Source of the DNA: Claveliimonas sp963592205
GTDB lineage: Bacteria > Bacillota > Clostridia > Lachnospirales > Lachnospiraceae
Assembly (NCBI GenBank): GCA_963592205.1
Contig: CAVAVU010000087.1
Location: forward strand, 1-28,319
Length of the DNA: 28,319 bases
Direction: 5' to 3'
The translations under genes were made by a program, and so were the position numbers. This document shows, piece by piece, positions 1 through 8,389 of this stretch (position 1 is its first letter; each line of letters begins with the position of its first letter). The notes below the pieces were generated by a model, which was given only the letters and a program-made list of their open reading frames with translations, searched no databases and was not told the DNA's origin.

Positions 1-3
1 GGA

Positions 4-9
4 TATAAT
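4..9 (+). promoter_or_regulatory. Possible -10 box of the small-protein/GNAT unit
   Basis: A perfect TATAAT lies 42 bases before the first start codon. The -35 region would fall outside the window, so only half of the promoter can be seen. Confidence 0.4.
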
Positions 10-51
10 AAACTAAAAGAGAAAGATTTATTTTGTTTTGGAGGTGAACGT

Positions 52-222
52 ATGGCAACGAAGAGCATATTGAAAGAAGTAAATATCAGTGAAAAGCGAT
101 TCGCCCGTACATTCGTGCAAGCTTTAGATGAAGCAGAGAATACCAAGTATGAACCTGCGAAACTTACAAGAGAATGCAAAGAAATTACAGGTGATAGAAT
201 TAAGGAGTTTTTTGGAAAATAG
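52..222 (+). CDS. Small hypothetical protein, first gene of a GNAT-linked pair (antitoxin-like position)
   Basis: This is a 56-residue ORF starting MATKSILKEVNISEK and ending DRIKEFFGK. A strong GGAGGTG ribosome binding site sits 5 bases before the ATG. The protein is highly charged (many Lys, Glu and Arg), has no membrane segment or signal peptide, and its periodicity suggests mainly helix. Its TAG stop shares its last G with the GTG start of the next gene, so translation of the two is probably coupled. Small proteins placed directly before a GNAT-type gene are often antitoxins, as in the TacT/AtaT class. I do not recognise a ribbon-helix-helix or DUF1778 signature here, so the antitoxin role is inferred from position only. 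Base composition is A/T-rich compared with the housekeeping genes downstream, which is consistent with acquisition. Confidence 0.75.
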   Translation: MATKSILKEVNISEKRFARTFVQALDEAENTKYEPAKLTRECKEITGDRIKEFFGK

Positions 223-857
223 TGAAGATAGAGTCAAATTGGATTAAAGAGACGGAATTTGTTCAATTTAATTTAGGTGAAATGTTGGAAAAGCTGGGAG
301 AGGATAAGACAAAAGAAATCCTCTCTTCTTTTTCGTGTCCACTCAATGCAGATGTGGAAAAATTCTTGAAACATAAAGCCATAGAGTTTTCAAAAAGAGG
401 ATTTTCAAAGACTCATATTGTGTACTGGCAAACAGCAGATGGAAAGGAAAAAGCATTTGTCGGCTATTATACAATTGCTTCTAAATTTATCTCTATTGAA
501 AGAAGTGCTGTGAATGCAAAAGAAGCGAGAAAACTACGAGAACATGGAATATATGATGAAAAGAAAAATGAATATACGGTGGCGGCACCGTTGATTGCTC
601 AACTTGGGAAAAATTATACAAATGGAAATGATACGTTGATTAGTGGTGATGAATTACTTTTGCTAGCTATGGAAAAAGTCAAAAAGGTACAAAATGAAGT
701 TGGAGGAAGATTCGCCTATCTGGAATGTGAGGATAAAAAGAAATTAAAAGAATTTTATGAGAGAAATCATTTTAAGTTGTTTGGAAGGCGTAAGCTGGAT
801 CGAGATGAAACAGATGTTACCGGTACACATTTATTGCAGTATTTCATTATGTTGTAA
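222..857 (+). CDS. GNAT-like N-acetyltransferase, possible toxin of a two-gene cassette
   Basis: This 211-residue protein begins at a GTG overlapping the upstream stop by one base. The nearest ribosome binding site is AAGGAG at 202-207, 14 bases away, so expression probably depends on coupling. The middle (roughly residues 70-95, VYWQTADGKEKAFVGYY) reads as GNAT beta strands. Residues around 125-155 (APLIAQLGKNY, then the helix ELLLLAMEKVKK) occupy the place of the acetyl-CoA-binding motif A, although the usual Q/RxxGxG/A is degenerate. The C-terminal stretch AYLECEDKKKLKEFYERNHF is typical of GNAT motif B. The substrate is unknown: a tRNA-acetylating toxin such as TacT/AtaT and an ordinary acetyltransferase are both possible. 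It is A/T-rich like its partner and ends just before its own terminator. Confidence 0.75.
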   Translation: MKIESNWIKETEFVQFNLGEMLEKLGEDKTKEILSSFSCPLNADVEKFLKHKAIEFSKRGFSKTHIVYWQTADGKEKAFVGYYTIASKFISIERSAVNAKEARKLREHGIYDEKKNEYTVAAPLIAQLGKNYTNGNDTLISGDELLLLAMEKVKKVQNEVGGRFAYLECEDKKKLKEFYERNHFKLFGRRKLDRDETDVTGTHLLQYFIML

Positions 858-889
858 AGGATACATATAGAATAGAATAATTAGTACAG

Positions 890-914
890 AGACACCCATT
901 GGGGTGTCTTTTTT
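890..914 (+). terminator. Rho-independent terminator of the GNAT unit
   Basis: Perfect 8-bp stem AGACACCC/GGGTGTCT with an ATTG loop, followed directly by a T-run. It lies 33 bases after the GNAT stop codon. Confidence 0.9.
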
Positions 915-920
915 AACAAC

Positions 921-963
921 AAAAATACGAGGCGACCTCACTTAGTGAGGTCTCACCTCGTAT
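921..963 (-). terminator. Two-part hairpin terminator of pyrG
   Basis: Read on the minus strand, an outer 8-bp stem (ATACGAGG at 925-932 with CCTCGTAT at 956-963) encloses an inner 8-bp stem (GACCTCAC at 934-941 with GTGAGGTC at 945-952), separated by a small asymmetric internal loop. A run of five T follows on the minus strand (925-921). It starts 8 bases after the pyrG stop and faces the terminator of the GNAT unit. Confidence 0.88.
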
Positions 964-971
964 AATTTCAG

Positions 972-2582
972 TTATCGTTTTTCCTTGTGAGCCAGAGCTG
1001 CCTCTACGAATCCACGGAATAACGGATGTGGACGGTTTGGTCTGGACTTCAGTTCCGGATGTGCCTGAGTGGCGATGAACCACGGATGTTCTGGAATCTC
1101 TACCATCTCTACGATACGTCCGTCCGGTGACAGTCCGGAAAGCATCATGCCTGCTGCTTCTAACTGATCACGGTAGTCGTTATTAACCTCGTAACGATGA
1201 CGATGACGTTCTTCGATATTCTCTGAATCATAGAGCTGATAAGCTTTTGATTCTTTGTTCAGTACACATGGGTAAGATCCAAGTCTCAGCGTACCTCCTA
1301 TATCTTCGATACCAATCTGATCCGGCATAATGTGGATGACCGGATTGGTGGTCTGAGGATCCAGCTCTACACTGTGTGCGTCTTTCAGTCCGATCACATC
1401 TCTTGCAAATTCTACGATCGCAAGCTGCATACCAAGGCATAATCCCAGGAATGGGAGACCATGGGTTCTTGCATAGCGGATTGCTTCAATCTTACCGTCG
1501 ATACCGCGGTCGCCGAAACCGCCCGGTACCAGGATGCCGTCAACATCACTGAACAGTTCGTCTGCATTCTCAGCAGTTACTGTCTCAGAATCAATCCATT
1601 TGATGTGAACGGTAGCACGGCTGAAGATACCGCCGTGTTTTAATGCCTCTACAACGCTGATATAAGCATCGTGAAGCTGGATATATTTGCCGACCAGGGC
1701 AACAGTTACGTCTGTATTCGGATGCTTCAGATAGTCGACCATCTCTGTCCAGTCTTTCAGATCCGGTTCCGGACAGTCAAGGTGCAGACATTCGCAGACA
1801 GCACCTGCCAGATTCTCTTTTTCCATGGCGAGCGGTGCTTCATACAGATATTCTACATCCAGGTTCTGCAGTACGTGGTTCGCAGGTACATTACAGAACA
1901 GCGCAATCTTATCTTTGATGCCATCGGTCAATGGGTGCTCAGAGCGGCAGACAAGGATGTCCGGCTGGATACCCATTCCCTGGAGATCCTTTACGCTTGC
2001 CTGAGTAGGCTTGGTCTTCATTTCCTGAGATGCACGCAGGTAAGGGATCAATGTAACGTGGATCAGGATAACATTCTCATGTCCTTTGTCGTGCTGGAAC
2101 TGACGGATTGCCTCCAGGAATGGCTGGCTTTCGATATCACCTACGGTACCGCCTACCTCGATGATGGCAATCTCTGTATCCTTAGCGGCAGGATTCCGGT
2201 GGAATCTGCTCTTGATCTCATTTGTAATGTGAGGAATTACCTGTACGGTCCCTCCGCCGTAATCACCACGGCGCTCTTTGTGAAGTACAGACCAGTAGAT
2301 CTTTCCAGTGGTAACATTGGAATTCTTGGTCAGGCTTTCATCGATAAAACGTTCATAGTGTCCCAGGTCAAGGTCAGTCTCTGCTCCATCATCGGTAACA
2401 AATACTTCACCGTGCTGTACCGGGTTCATCGTGCCTGGGTCAATGTTAATATAAGGATCGAATTTCTGCATGGTTACTTTGTAACCACGTGCTTTTAAAA
2501 GACGTCCCAGAGAAGCGGCTGTAATTCCTTTACCAAGTCCGGATACCACTCCACCTGTAACAAATACGTATTTTACTGCCAT
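972..2582 (-). CDS. pyrG: CTP synthase
   Basis: CTP synthase converts UTP to CTP using ATP and glutamine, in the cytosol. The 536-residue protein has the N-terminal synthetase domain with the P-loop-like GGVVSGLGKG (residues 10-19), FDPYINIDPGTMNP (41-54) and HGEVFVTDDGAETDLDLGHYERF (57-79). The C-terminal class I glutamine amidotransferase domain carries the nucleophile in GLCLGMQLA (Cys382) and HPEL near residue 510. The length is normal for the family. The ATG at 2582 was chosen because AAGGAGGA lies 4 bases upstream and MAVKYVFVTGG is the usual family start; an in-frame ATG seven codons earlier has no such site. The DUF1846 gene lies 66 bases upstream on the same strand, so co-transcription is possible. 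Confidence 0.98.
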   Translation of the reverse strand: MAVKYVFVTGGVVSGLGKGITAASLGRLLKARGYKVTMQKFDPYINIDPGTMNPVQHGEVFVTDDGAETDLDLGHYERFIDESLTKNSNVTTGKIYWSVLHKERRGDYGGGTVQVIPHITNEIKSRFHRNPAAKDTEIAIIEVGGTVGDIESQPFLEAIRQFQHDKGHENVILIHVTLIPYLRASQEMKTKPTQASVKDLQGMGIQPDILVCRSEHPLTDGIKDKIALFCNVPANHVLQNLDVEYLYEAPLAMEKENLAGAVCECLHLDCPEPDLKDWTEMVDYLKHPNTDVTVALVGKYIQLHDAYISVVEALKHGGIFSRATVHIKWIDSETVTAENADELFSDVDGILVPGGFGDRGIDGKIEAIRYARTHGLPFLGLCLGMQLAIVEFARDVIGLKDAHSVELDPQTTNPVIHIMPDQIGIEDIGGTLRLGSYPCVLNKESKAYQLYDSENIEERHRHRYEVNNDYRDQLEAAGMMLSGLSPDGRIVEMVEIPEHPWFIATQAHPELKSRPNRPHPLFRGFVEAALAHKEKR

Positions 2583-2603
2583 GTGTTCCTCCTTCACATA
2601 CAT

Positions 2604-2641
2604 ATGCAGGGGATACCTGCATGTTATCTGATACTATAATA
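2604..2641 (-). promoter_or_regulatory. pyrG leader hairpin and possible -10 box
   Basis: A 7-bp perfect stem (ATGCAGG at 2604-2610 with CCTGCAT at 2616-2622, loop of 5) lies just before the pyrG ribosome binding site. On the minus strand no T-run follows it, so it is not an ordinary terminator. A possible -10 (TATTAT) is at 2641-2636, without a good -35. The Bacillus pyrG-type attenuator (a pyrimidine-repeat initiation site followed by a terminator) is not evident here. Confidence 0.4.
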
Positions 2642-2648
2642 CACCGGA

Positions 2649-4130
2649 TTATTTGGCAAATACAGGATTTTTTTCATATTTGGCTTCATAAGTTGCCTGA
2701 ATTGACAACTTTTTAAACATTCTGCTGTCTACGTTGCTGACCATAACAGAAGTGTGTGCCTGACATCCTTTCAGCTTCGGAAGCTGTTTCAGAACTTCCT
2801 GGGCAGTAGGATCGGTAGCAGCACTTACGGACAGTGCAATCAATATTTCGTCGGTGTGAAGCCTTGGATTTTTGCTTCCAAGATAATTAACTTTTAATTT
2901 CTGTATAGGCTCAATAGCCTCCGGTGAAATGACTTTCCTCTCGTGATCAATACCGGCAAGTTCTTTTAAGGCATTCAGAAGAAGTGCTGCAGATGCACCC
3001 AGCAGATCAGAAGTCTTGCCTGTGACAATGCGTCCATCAGGTAACTCCAGTGCTGAGGCCGGCGCTCCGGTCTCTTCTGCGCGTTGTAATGCTGCATCCA
3101 CAACATGGCGGTCGTGAATGGTGATTCCGGTCTGGTTCATCAGCATCTCAATCTTGTATACTTCATTCTCCGTACATGCGCCTAACAGAAATCTGCGGCG
3201 GGAATCGTAGTAACGGCGGATGATCTCCTGACGGGATGCTTCTCTGCAGGCTTCGTCATCGCTGATGCAGAAGCCTGCCATGTTAACGCCCATGTCAGTC
3301 GGTGACTTATACGGGCTTTCGCCATAAATGCGTTCAAATGTGGCACACAGTACCGGGAAGATTTCTACGTCACGGTTGTAGTTGACGGTAGTCTCTCCAT
3401 AAGCCTCCAGATGGAACGGATCGATCATGTTGATATCGTTCAGGTCGGCAGTAGCTGCTTCGTATGCCAGGTTGACCGGATGGTTCAATGGGATATTCCA
3501 GATCGGGAATGTCTCGAATTTGGCGTAACCTGCTCTTACTCCACGCTTATGTTCATGATAGAGCTGTGAAAGACAGGTTGCCATCTTTCCGCTTCCCGGT
3601 CCCGGTGCTGTGACAATGACTAACGGACGGGTCGTTTCGATGTAATCGTTCTTGCCGTATCCTTCGTCGCTGACGATCAGCGGGACATTAGCCGGATATC
3701 CCGGTATTAAATAATGAATATACACTTTGATGCCAAGACGCTCCAGACGCTGCTTAAAGAGATCAGCGGCAGTCTGTCCGGCGTATTGGGTAATGACAAC
3801 ACTTCCTACGTAAAGACCTGAATTCATATAAGCTTCACGAAGGCGGATGACATCGGTGTCGTAGGTTATCCCCAGATCTCCACGAACCTTGTTCTTTTCA
3901 ATATCTCCGGCACTGATGACGATAACGATCTCGGCCTGGTCAGCCAGTTCTTTTAACATACGCAGCTTACTGTCCGGCTGAAAGCCCGGCAGTACTCTGG
4001 ACGCATGATAGTCATCAAAAAGCTTGCCTCCGAATTCCAGGTACAGTTTGTTGTCAAAGTGGCTGATACGCTCACGGATGTGAGCGGACTGCATTTCAAG
4101 ATACTTGTCGTTGTCAAATCCTAAATTCAT
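2649..4130 (-). CDS. DUF1846 family protein, function unknown
   Basis: This 493-residue protein (start MNLGFDNDKYLEMQS) matches my recollection of the DUF1846 family (PF08903), conserved in Firmicutes and Actinobacteria but without an agreed function. No signal peptide or membrane segment is visible, so it should be cytosolic. Residues 175-182 (APGPGSGK) look like a nucleotide-binding P-loop and are followed by a helix (ATCLSQLYHEH). No clear Walker B partner stands out. The ATG at 4130 is preferred: AGAGGAAT lies just upstream, whereas the in-frame TTG at 4151 has no ribosome binding site. It diverges from ftsH and stands 66 bases before pyrG. The P-loop suggests ATP or GTP use, but this is inference. 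Confidence 0.9.
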   Translation of the reverse strand: MNLGFDNDKYLEMQSAHIRERISHFDNKLYLEFGGKLFDDYHASRVLPGFQPDSKLRMLKELADQAEIVIVISAGDIEKNKVRGDLGITYDTDVIRLREAYMNSGLYVGSVVITQYAGQTAADLFKQRLERLGIKVYIHYLIPGYPANVPLIVSDEGYGKNDYIETTRPLVIVTAPGPGSGKMATCLSQLYHEHKRGVRAGYAKFETFPIWNIPLNHPVNLAYEAATADLNDINMIDPFHLEAYGETTVNYNRDVEIFPVLCATFERIYGESPYKSPTDMGVNMAGFCISDDEACREASRQEIIRRYYDSRRRFLLGACTENEVYKIEMLMNQTGITIHDRHVVDAALQRAEETGAPASALELPDGRIVTGKTSDLLGASAALLLNALKELAGIDHERKVISPEAIEPIQKLKVNYLGSKNPRLHTDEILIALSVSAATDPTAQEVLKQLPKLKGCQAHTSVMVSNVDSRMFKKLSIQATYEAKYEKNPVFAK

Positions 4131-4203
4131 TTGTATATTCCTCTTCCCCAATGTTATTGCTTTATCCTGCTGATAAAAAACTCCAAATCCAAGTATACTA
4201 CAA

Positions 4204-4209
4204 ATTATA
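4204..4209 (-). promoter_or_regulatory. Possible -10 box of the DUF1846 gene
   Basis: A perfect TATAAT on the minus strand lies 74 bases upstream of the chosen start. The -35 position is weak (TTATGA at 4232-4227). It lies back to back with the ftsH promoter. Confidence 0.4.
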
Positions 4210-4240
4210 TCCTGTTTACAATATTTTCATAAATTATTTG

Positions 4241-4269
4241 TTGATTTTAAATGGGGCGATATTTATAAT
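4241..4269 (+). promoter_or_regulatory. Sigma-A-type promoter of ftsH
   Basis: TTGATT at 4241-4246, a 17-base spacer, and TATAAT at 4264-4269. The predicted transcript starts near 4276, about 22 bases before the ftsH ATG, giving a short leader. Confidence 0.8.
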
Positions 4270-4297
4270 TAGAACTGATAAACACAGGAGGACCAAC

Positions 4298-6295
4298 ATG
4301 GATAATCAGAACAACAGAAATAGAAATAATCAGAATGATAATAAGAATAACAAACCGAACAGACAGGGTATCTCCTTTGTCCTGCTGATCGCGTTGATTA
4401 CTACATTTCTGGTGCTGTCGCTTTATCAGTTCCAGAAGACATCATCTGCAGAAGAGATTACGTATGATAAGTTCCTGAACATGATCAAGCATCACAAGGT
4501 GCAGGAGGTTACAATTTCCAGTGACAAGATCATGATCAAGGCGAAGAAGGAAAAGGGAGAGACGACTGCTAAGGAATATTACACCGGAGTTGTAGACGAT
4601 GATACCCTTTCCGAACGTCTGTATGAGGCAGGCATTAAATATGAACAGGAGATACCGGATACGACATCAGTGATGGTATTGAATGTGATTGCGACGTTCC
4701 TGCCGATCGTGCTGATCGTAGCGATGTTCTATTGGAGTTTCAAACGGATGTCGAAAGGCGGAGGCATGATGGGCATTGGCAAAAGTAATGCCAAGATGTA
4801 TGTAGAGAAGGAGACCGGCGTTACATTTAAGGATGTAGCGGGACAGGATGAAGCGAAGGAATCTCTGCAGGAGGTTGTAGATTTTCTGCATAACCCTGGC
4901 AAATACACCGGCGTGGGAGCGAAGCTCCCGAAGGGAGCCCTGTTAGTAGGACCTCCGGGAACCGGTAAGACACTGCTGGCGAAGGCGGTGGCAGGAGAGG
5001 CGAAAGTGCCGTTCTTCTCACTGTCAGGATCCGCATTTGTGGAAATGTACGTAGGTGTAGGTGCATCCAGAGTGCGTGACCTGTTTAAGCAGGCGCAGCA
5101 GATGGCACCGTGTATTATCTTTATTGACGAGATTGATGCAATCGGCAAGAGCCGTGATAACCAGCTTGGCGGTAATGATGAGCGTGAACAGACACTGAAC
5201 CAGTTACTGGCTGAGATGGATGGATTTGACACAAATAAGGGACTGTTGCTTCTGGCAGCAACGAACCGTCCGGAGATCCTTGATCCGGCACTGCTGAGAC
5301 CGGGTCGTTTTGACCGCCGTATCATCGTAGAACGTCCGGATCTGAAAGGACGTGTAGAGGTACTGAAAGTTCATGCCAAGGATGTGCGCATGGATGAGAC
5401 GGTAGATCTGGAAGAGATTGCACTGGCAACTTCCGGAGCCGTAGGTTCAGACCTTGCCAATATGATCAATGAAGCTGCGATCAATGCAGTTAAGCATGGA
5501 AGAAATGCAGTATCGCAGAAAGATCTCTTTGAGGCTGTCGAAGTGGTACTGGTTGGTAAGGAAAAGAAAGACCGTATCATGAGTCAGGAAGAACGCCGTA
5601 TCGTATCTTACCATGAGGTAGGACATGCACTGGTAAGTGCTTTGCAGAAAGATTCGGAGCCGGTACAAAAGATTACCATTGTACCGAGAACGATGGGAGC
5701 ACTCGGATATGTAATGCAGACACCGGAGGAAGAGAAATTCCTGAATACCAAGAAAGAGCTGGAAGCAATGCTCGTCGGTATGCTTGGTGGACGTGCTGCA
5801 GAAGAGATCGTATTCGACACCGTTACCACAGGTGCTTCGAATGATATTGAGAAAGCAACCAAGGTTGCTCGCTCTATGATCACACAGTATGGTATGAGCG
5901 AGAAGTTCGGACTGATCGGGCTGGAGTCGATCCAGAACCGTTATCTGGACGGAAGAGCTGTTATGAACTGCGGTGAGGCTACAGCAGCAGAGATCGATCA
6001 GGAAGTTATGGAGATGCTGAAGAAGGCATACGACGAAGCGAAACGCCTGCTGACAGAGCACAGAGAGTCACTGGATAAGATCGCAGCGTTCCTGATTGAG
6101 AAGGAGACGATTACCGGTAAGGAATTCATGAAGATTTTCCATGAAGTGGAAGGTATTGATCCGGATGCTCCGAAGAAGACAGAAGAGCGTATCGGTATGA
6201 AGGCAGTACCGGGACGTGAGAAAGCAGTTGAAGCAGATCCGGCAGCGGAGAAGACAGTGTCAGAGGATACACCGGAAGAAAAACACGGTGACTGA
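4298..6295 (+). CDS. ftsH: ATP-dependent zinc metalloprotease FtsH
   Basis: FtsH is a membrane-anchored AAA+ protease that extracts and degrades misfolded membrane proteins and short-lived regulators. The 665-residue protein has an Asn/Arg-rich cytosolic N-terminus, a first membrane helix at about residues 27-45, an extracytoplasmic domain, and a second helix near 125-148. The AAA domain follows, with Walker A GPPGTGKT (218-225), Walker B IIFIDE (273-278) and the arginine-finger region LLRPGRFDR. The zinc site HEVGH is at 439-443, and the third ligand is in GASNDIEKA. The C-terminus is a charged Glu/Lys/Pro tail. The ATG at 4298 has AGGAGGA 5 bases upstream and lies downstream of a strong promoter; the frame is open further upstream, but that part is A/T-rich leader. 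It is transcribed divergently from DUF1846. Confidence 0.98.
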   Translation: MDNQNNRNRNNQNDNKNNKPNRQGISFVLLIALITTFLVLSLYQFQKTSSAEEITYDKFLNMIKHHKVQEVTISSDKIMIKAKKEKGETTAKEYYTGVVDDDTLSERLYEAGIKYEQEIPDTTSVMVLNVIATFLPIVLIVAMFYWSFKRMSKGGGMMGIGKSNAKMYVEKETGVTFKDVAGQDEAKESLQEVVDFLHNPGKYTGVGAKLPKGALLVGPPGTGKTLLAKAVAGEAKVPFFSLSGSAFVEMYVGVGASRVRDLFKQAQQMAPCIIFIDEIDAIGKSRDNQLGGNDEREQTLNQLLAEMDGFDTNKGLLLLAATNRPEILDPALLRPGRFDRRIIVERPDLKGRVEVLKVHAKDVRMDETVDLEEIALATSGAVGSDLANMINEAAINAVKHGRNAVSQKDLFEAVEVVLVGKEKKDRIMSQEERRIVSYHEVGHALVSALQKDSEPVQKITIVPRTMGALGYVMQTPEEEKFLNTKKELEAMLVGMLGGRAAEEIVFDTVTTGASNDIEKATKVARSMITQYGMSEKFGLIGLESIQNRYLDGRAVMNCGEATAAEIDQEVMEMLKKAYDEAKRLLTEHRESLDKIAAFLIEKETITGKEFMKIFHEVEGIDPDAPKKTEERIGMKAVPGREKAVEADPAAEKTVSEDTPEEKHGD

Positions 6296-6335
6296 GACAT
6301 CATCAGATGATGCGGAATAAGATAAAAGTTATATG

Positions 6336-6363
6336 GGGAGAAAGCATCTGCTTTCTCCCTTTT
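6336..6363 (+). terminator. Rho-independent terminator of ftsH
   Basis: Perfect 10-bp stem GGGAGAAAGC/GCTTTCTCCC with loop ATCT, followed by TTTT. It lies 40 bases after the ftsH stop. Confidence 0.9.
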
Positions 6364-6388
6364 CAGCATATGGAAACTGATGTAAAAT
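6360..6388 (+). promoter_or_regulatory. Possible uvrC promoter
   Basis: TTTTCA at 6360-6365, a 17-base spacer, and TAAAAT at 6383-6388. The -35 overlaps the T-run of the ftsH terminator. The match is only moderate. Confidence 0.33.
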
Positions 6389-6433
6389 GGAGTGGTATGA
6401 AGTATCTGGAAGAGAGAAAAGAAAGGCAGAATA

Positions 6434-8281
6434 ATGTTTGATATACAGGAAGAATTAAAGAAGCTGCCGGGGAAGCCGGGCGTATATCTGATGCATGGAG
6501 AGAAAGATGAGATTATCTATGTGGGTAAGGCAATCAGCCTGAAGAACCGGGTGCGGCAGTATTTTCAGTCCAGCAGAAACAAAGGTCCGAAGATTGAGCA
6601 GATGGTGACGCATATCACCAGATTTGAATATATCATTACAGATTCGGAACTGGAAGCGCTGGTGTTGGAATGTAATCTGATCAAAGAACACCGACCGAAG
6701 TATAATACGATGCTGATGGATGACAAGAGTTATCCATTTATCAAGGTGACCGTGCAGGAACCGTTTCCGAGGATCATGCTGGCGAGACAGATGCAGAAGG
6801 ACAAGGCGAAGTATTTTGGACCGTATACCAGTGTGGGAGCAGTAAAAGATACGATAGAGCTGATCCGGAAGCTGTATAAGATCCGAAGCTGTAACCGGAG
6901 GCTGCCACGGGATATCGGGTCAGAGAGAACGTGTCTGAACTATCATATCCATCAGTGTGATGCACCGTGTCAGGGGTATGTGGACCAACAGGAATACCGT
7001 CAATCCATTGATCAGGTGTTGCAGTTTCTGAACGGTAATTATGATCTGATCCTGGGGGATCTGCAGCGTAAGATGGAAGAAGCATCCGAGGCGATGGAGT
7101 ATGAGAAAGCGATAGAGTACAGGGATCTTCTGCAGAGTGTGCAGAAGATTGCGCAAAAGCAGAAGATTACGGACACTGCCGGAGATGACAGAGATATCGT
7201 GGCAATGGCGAAGGATCTGGAGGATGCGGTCGTGCAGGTATTCTTTGTGCGTAACGGCAGACTGATCGGACGGGATCATTTCTTTCTTCGCCTGACAGGA
7301 GAGGAGACAAAGAGTGAGATCCTGTCCAGCTTTATCAAGCAGTTTTACGCGGGGACGCCGTATCTTCCGGCAGAACTGATGATGCAGGAAGAACCGGGAG
7401 ACATGGAACTGCTGGAGGAATGGCTGACGGAAAAACGGGGGCATAAGGTACATATCCGTGTGCCGAAGAAAGGCGCCAAGGAGAAGCTGGTAGAGCTTGC
7501 GCAGCGGAATGCAGCATTGATCCTGACGAAGGACAAGGAACGTCTGAAGCGTGAAGAAGGACGTACTATCGGAGCGGTCAAGGAGATTGAAAGTCTGCTT
7601 GGAATGAAAGGAATCGTGCGTATGGAAGCCTATGACATTTCCAATATCAGCGGCTATGCATCGGTAGGATCTATGGTGGTATATGAGAAAGGTCGTCCGA
7701 AGCGCAGTGATTACCGTAAGTTCCGGATTAAGAGTGTTCAGGGACCGGATGACTATGCCAGCATGGAAGAAGTGCTGACACGCCGGTTTGAACATGGCAG
7801 GAGAGAGCAGGAAGAAGGAAGCGTGGAGAACAGCTTTACAGCATTTCCGGATCTGATACTGATGGACGGTGGACGCGGTCAGGTGAATATTGCACTGGAA
7901 GTATTGGATAAACTGAGGATTCATATTCCGGTATGCGGTATGGTGAAGGATGATAACCATAGAACACGCGGACTTTATTATAATAATGTGGAGATTCCGA
8001 TCGATCGTAATTCGGAAGGATTTAAGCTAATTACGAGGATTCAGGATGAAGCACACAGATTTGCGATTGAGTATCACAGAAAGCTCAGAGGACAGGGACA
8101 GGTGCATTCTGTACTGGATGATATACCAGGCATCGGACCTGCCAGAAGGAAGGATCTGATGCGGAGATTTCCGGGACTGGAAGCAATACGTAATGCGGAT
8201 GTGGAGACACTGAAAGAACTGCCGTCTATGAACGAGGCAGCAGCCGAATCTGTCTACAATTTTTTTCATCCCAAGGTGTAA
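6434..8281 (+). CDS. uvrC: Excinuclease ABC subunit C
   Basis: UvrC makes the two incisions flanking bulky DNA lesions after UvrA and UvrB have marked them. The 615-residue protein shows all the expected parts: an N-terminal GIY-YIG nuclease domain (GVY at residues 16-18, YVG at 29-31), a UVR helical motif that contacts UvrB (around 205-240, AMEYEKAIEYRDLLQ), and the RNase H-like second nuclease domain (around 397-545; MEAYDISNISG and LILMDGGRGQV hold the catalytic acids). It ends in paired helix-hairpin-helix motifs (DDIPGIGPARRKDLM and the stretch after it). The length is normal. GAAAGG lies 7 bases before the ATG. It is separated from ftsH by a terminator, so it probably has its own promoter, and no uvrA or uvrB is in the window. 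Confidence 0.98.
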   Translation: MFDIQEELKKLPGKPGVYLMHGEKDEIIYVGKAISLKNRVRQYFQSSRNKGPKIEQMVTHITRFEYIITDSELEALVLECNLIKEHRPKYNTMLMDDKSYPFIKVTVQEPFPRIMLARQMQKDKAKYFGPYTSVGAVKDTIELIRKLYKIRSCNRRLPRDIGSERTCLNYHIHQCDAPCQGYVDQQEYRQSIDQVLQFLNGNYDLILGDLQRKMEEASEAMEYEKAIEYRDLLQSVQKIAQKQKITDTAGDDRDIVAMAKDLEDAVVQVFFVRNGRLIGRDHFFLRLTGEETKSEILSSFIKQFYAGTPYLPAELMMQEEPGDMELLEEWLTEKRGHKVHIRVPKKGAKEKLVELAQRNAALILTKDKERLKREEGRTIGAVKEIESLLGMKGIVRMEAYDISNISGYASVGSMVVYEKGRPKRSDYRKFRIKSVQGPDDYASMEEVLTRRFEHGRREQEEGSVENSFTAFPDLILMDGGRGQVNIALEVLDKLRIHIPVCGMVKDDNHRTRGLYYNNVEIPIDRNSEGFKLITRIQDEAHRFAIEYHRKLRGQGQVHSVLDDIPGIGPARRKDLMRRFPGLEAIRNADVETLKELPSMNEAAAESVYNFFHPKV

Positions 8282-8295
8282 TGCCGGAAGGAATA

Positions 8296-8304
8296 TGGTA
8301 CAAT
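8296..8304 (+). promoter_or_regulatory. Extended -10 promoter before hprK
   Basis: TGGTACAAT (TGn plus TACAAT) begins 14 bases after the uvrC stop. The -35 region is poor, as is common for extended -10 promoters. It would drive hprK and glucokinase. Confidence 0.5.
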
Positions 8305-8312
8305 AAATATTA

Positions 8313-8336
8313 ACGGGCGCATGTGCACATACCCGT
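8313..8336 (+). other. Hairpin with a 10-base palindrome in the hprK leader
   Basis: ACGGG (8313-8317) can pair with CCCGT (8332-8336). The perfect palindrome ATGTGCACAT (8321-8330) lies between them. No T-run follows. It could be a protein-binding site, an RNA leader structure or a remnant terminator of uvrC; the sequence does not decide between these. Confidence 0.45.
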
Positions 8337-8389
8337 GAAATGGAGGCACAGAGAGGCGAGAAGAGAATAAAGATACAGGAGGAATTACT

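Noticed and set aside
1671..2498. 275-codon open frame antisense to pyrG
   Set aside because: It is the shadow of a highly conserved gene, lacks a good ribosome binding site and has no recognisable protein character.
4151..4297. N-terminal extension of FtsH by 49 residues
   Set aside because: The stretch holds the DUF1846 and ftsH promoters, and the ATG at 4298 has a perfect ribosome binding site.
6920..7960. 346-codon open frame antisense to uvrC
   Set aside because: It lies wholly inside uvrC, is rich in His/Leu/Gln as expected for reversed coding DNA, and has no family motif.
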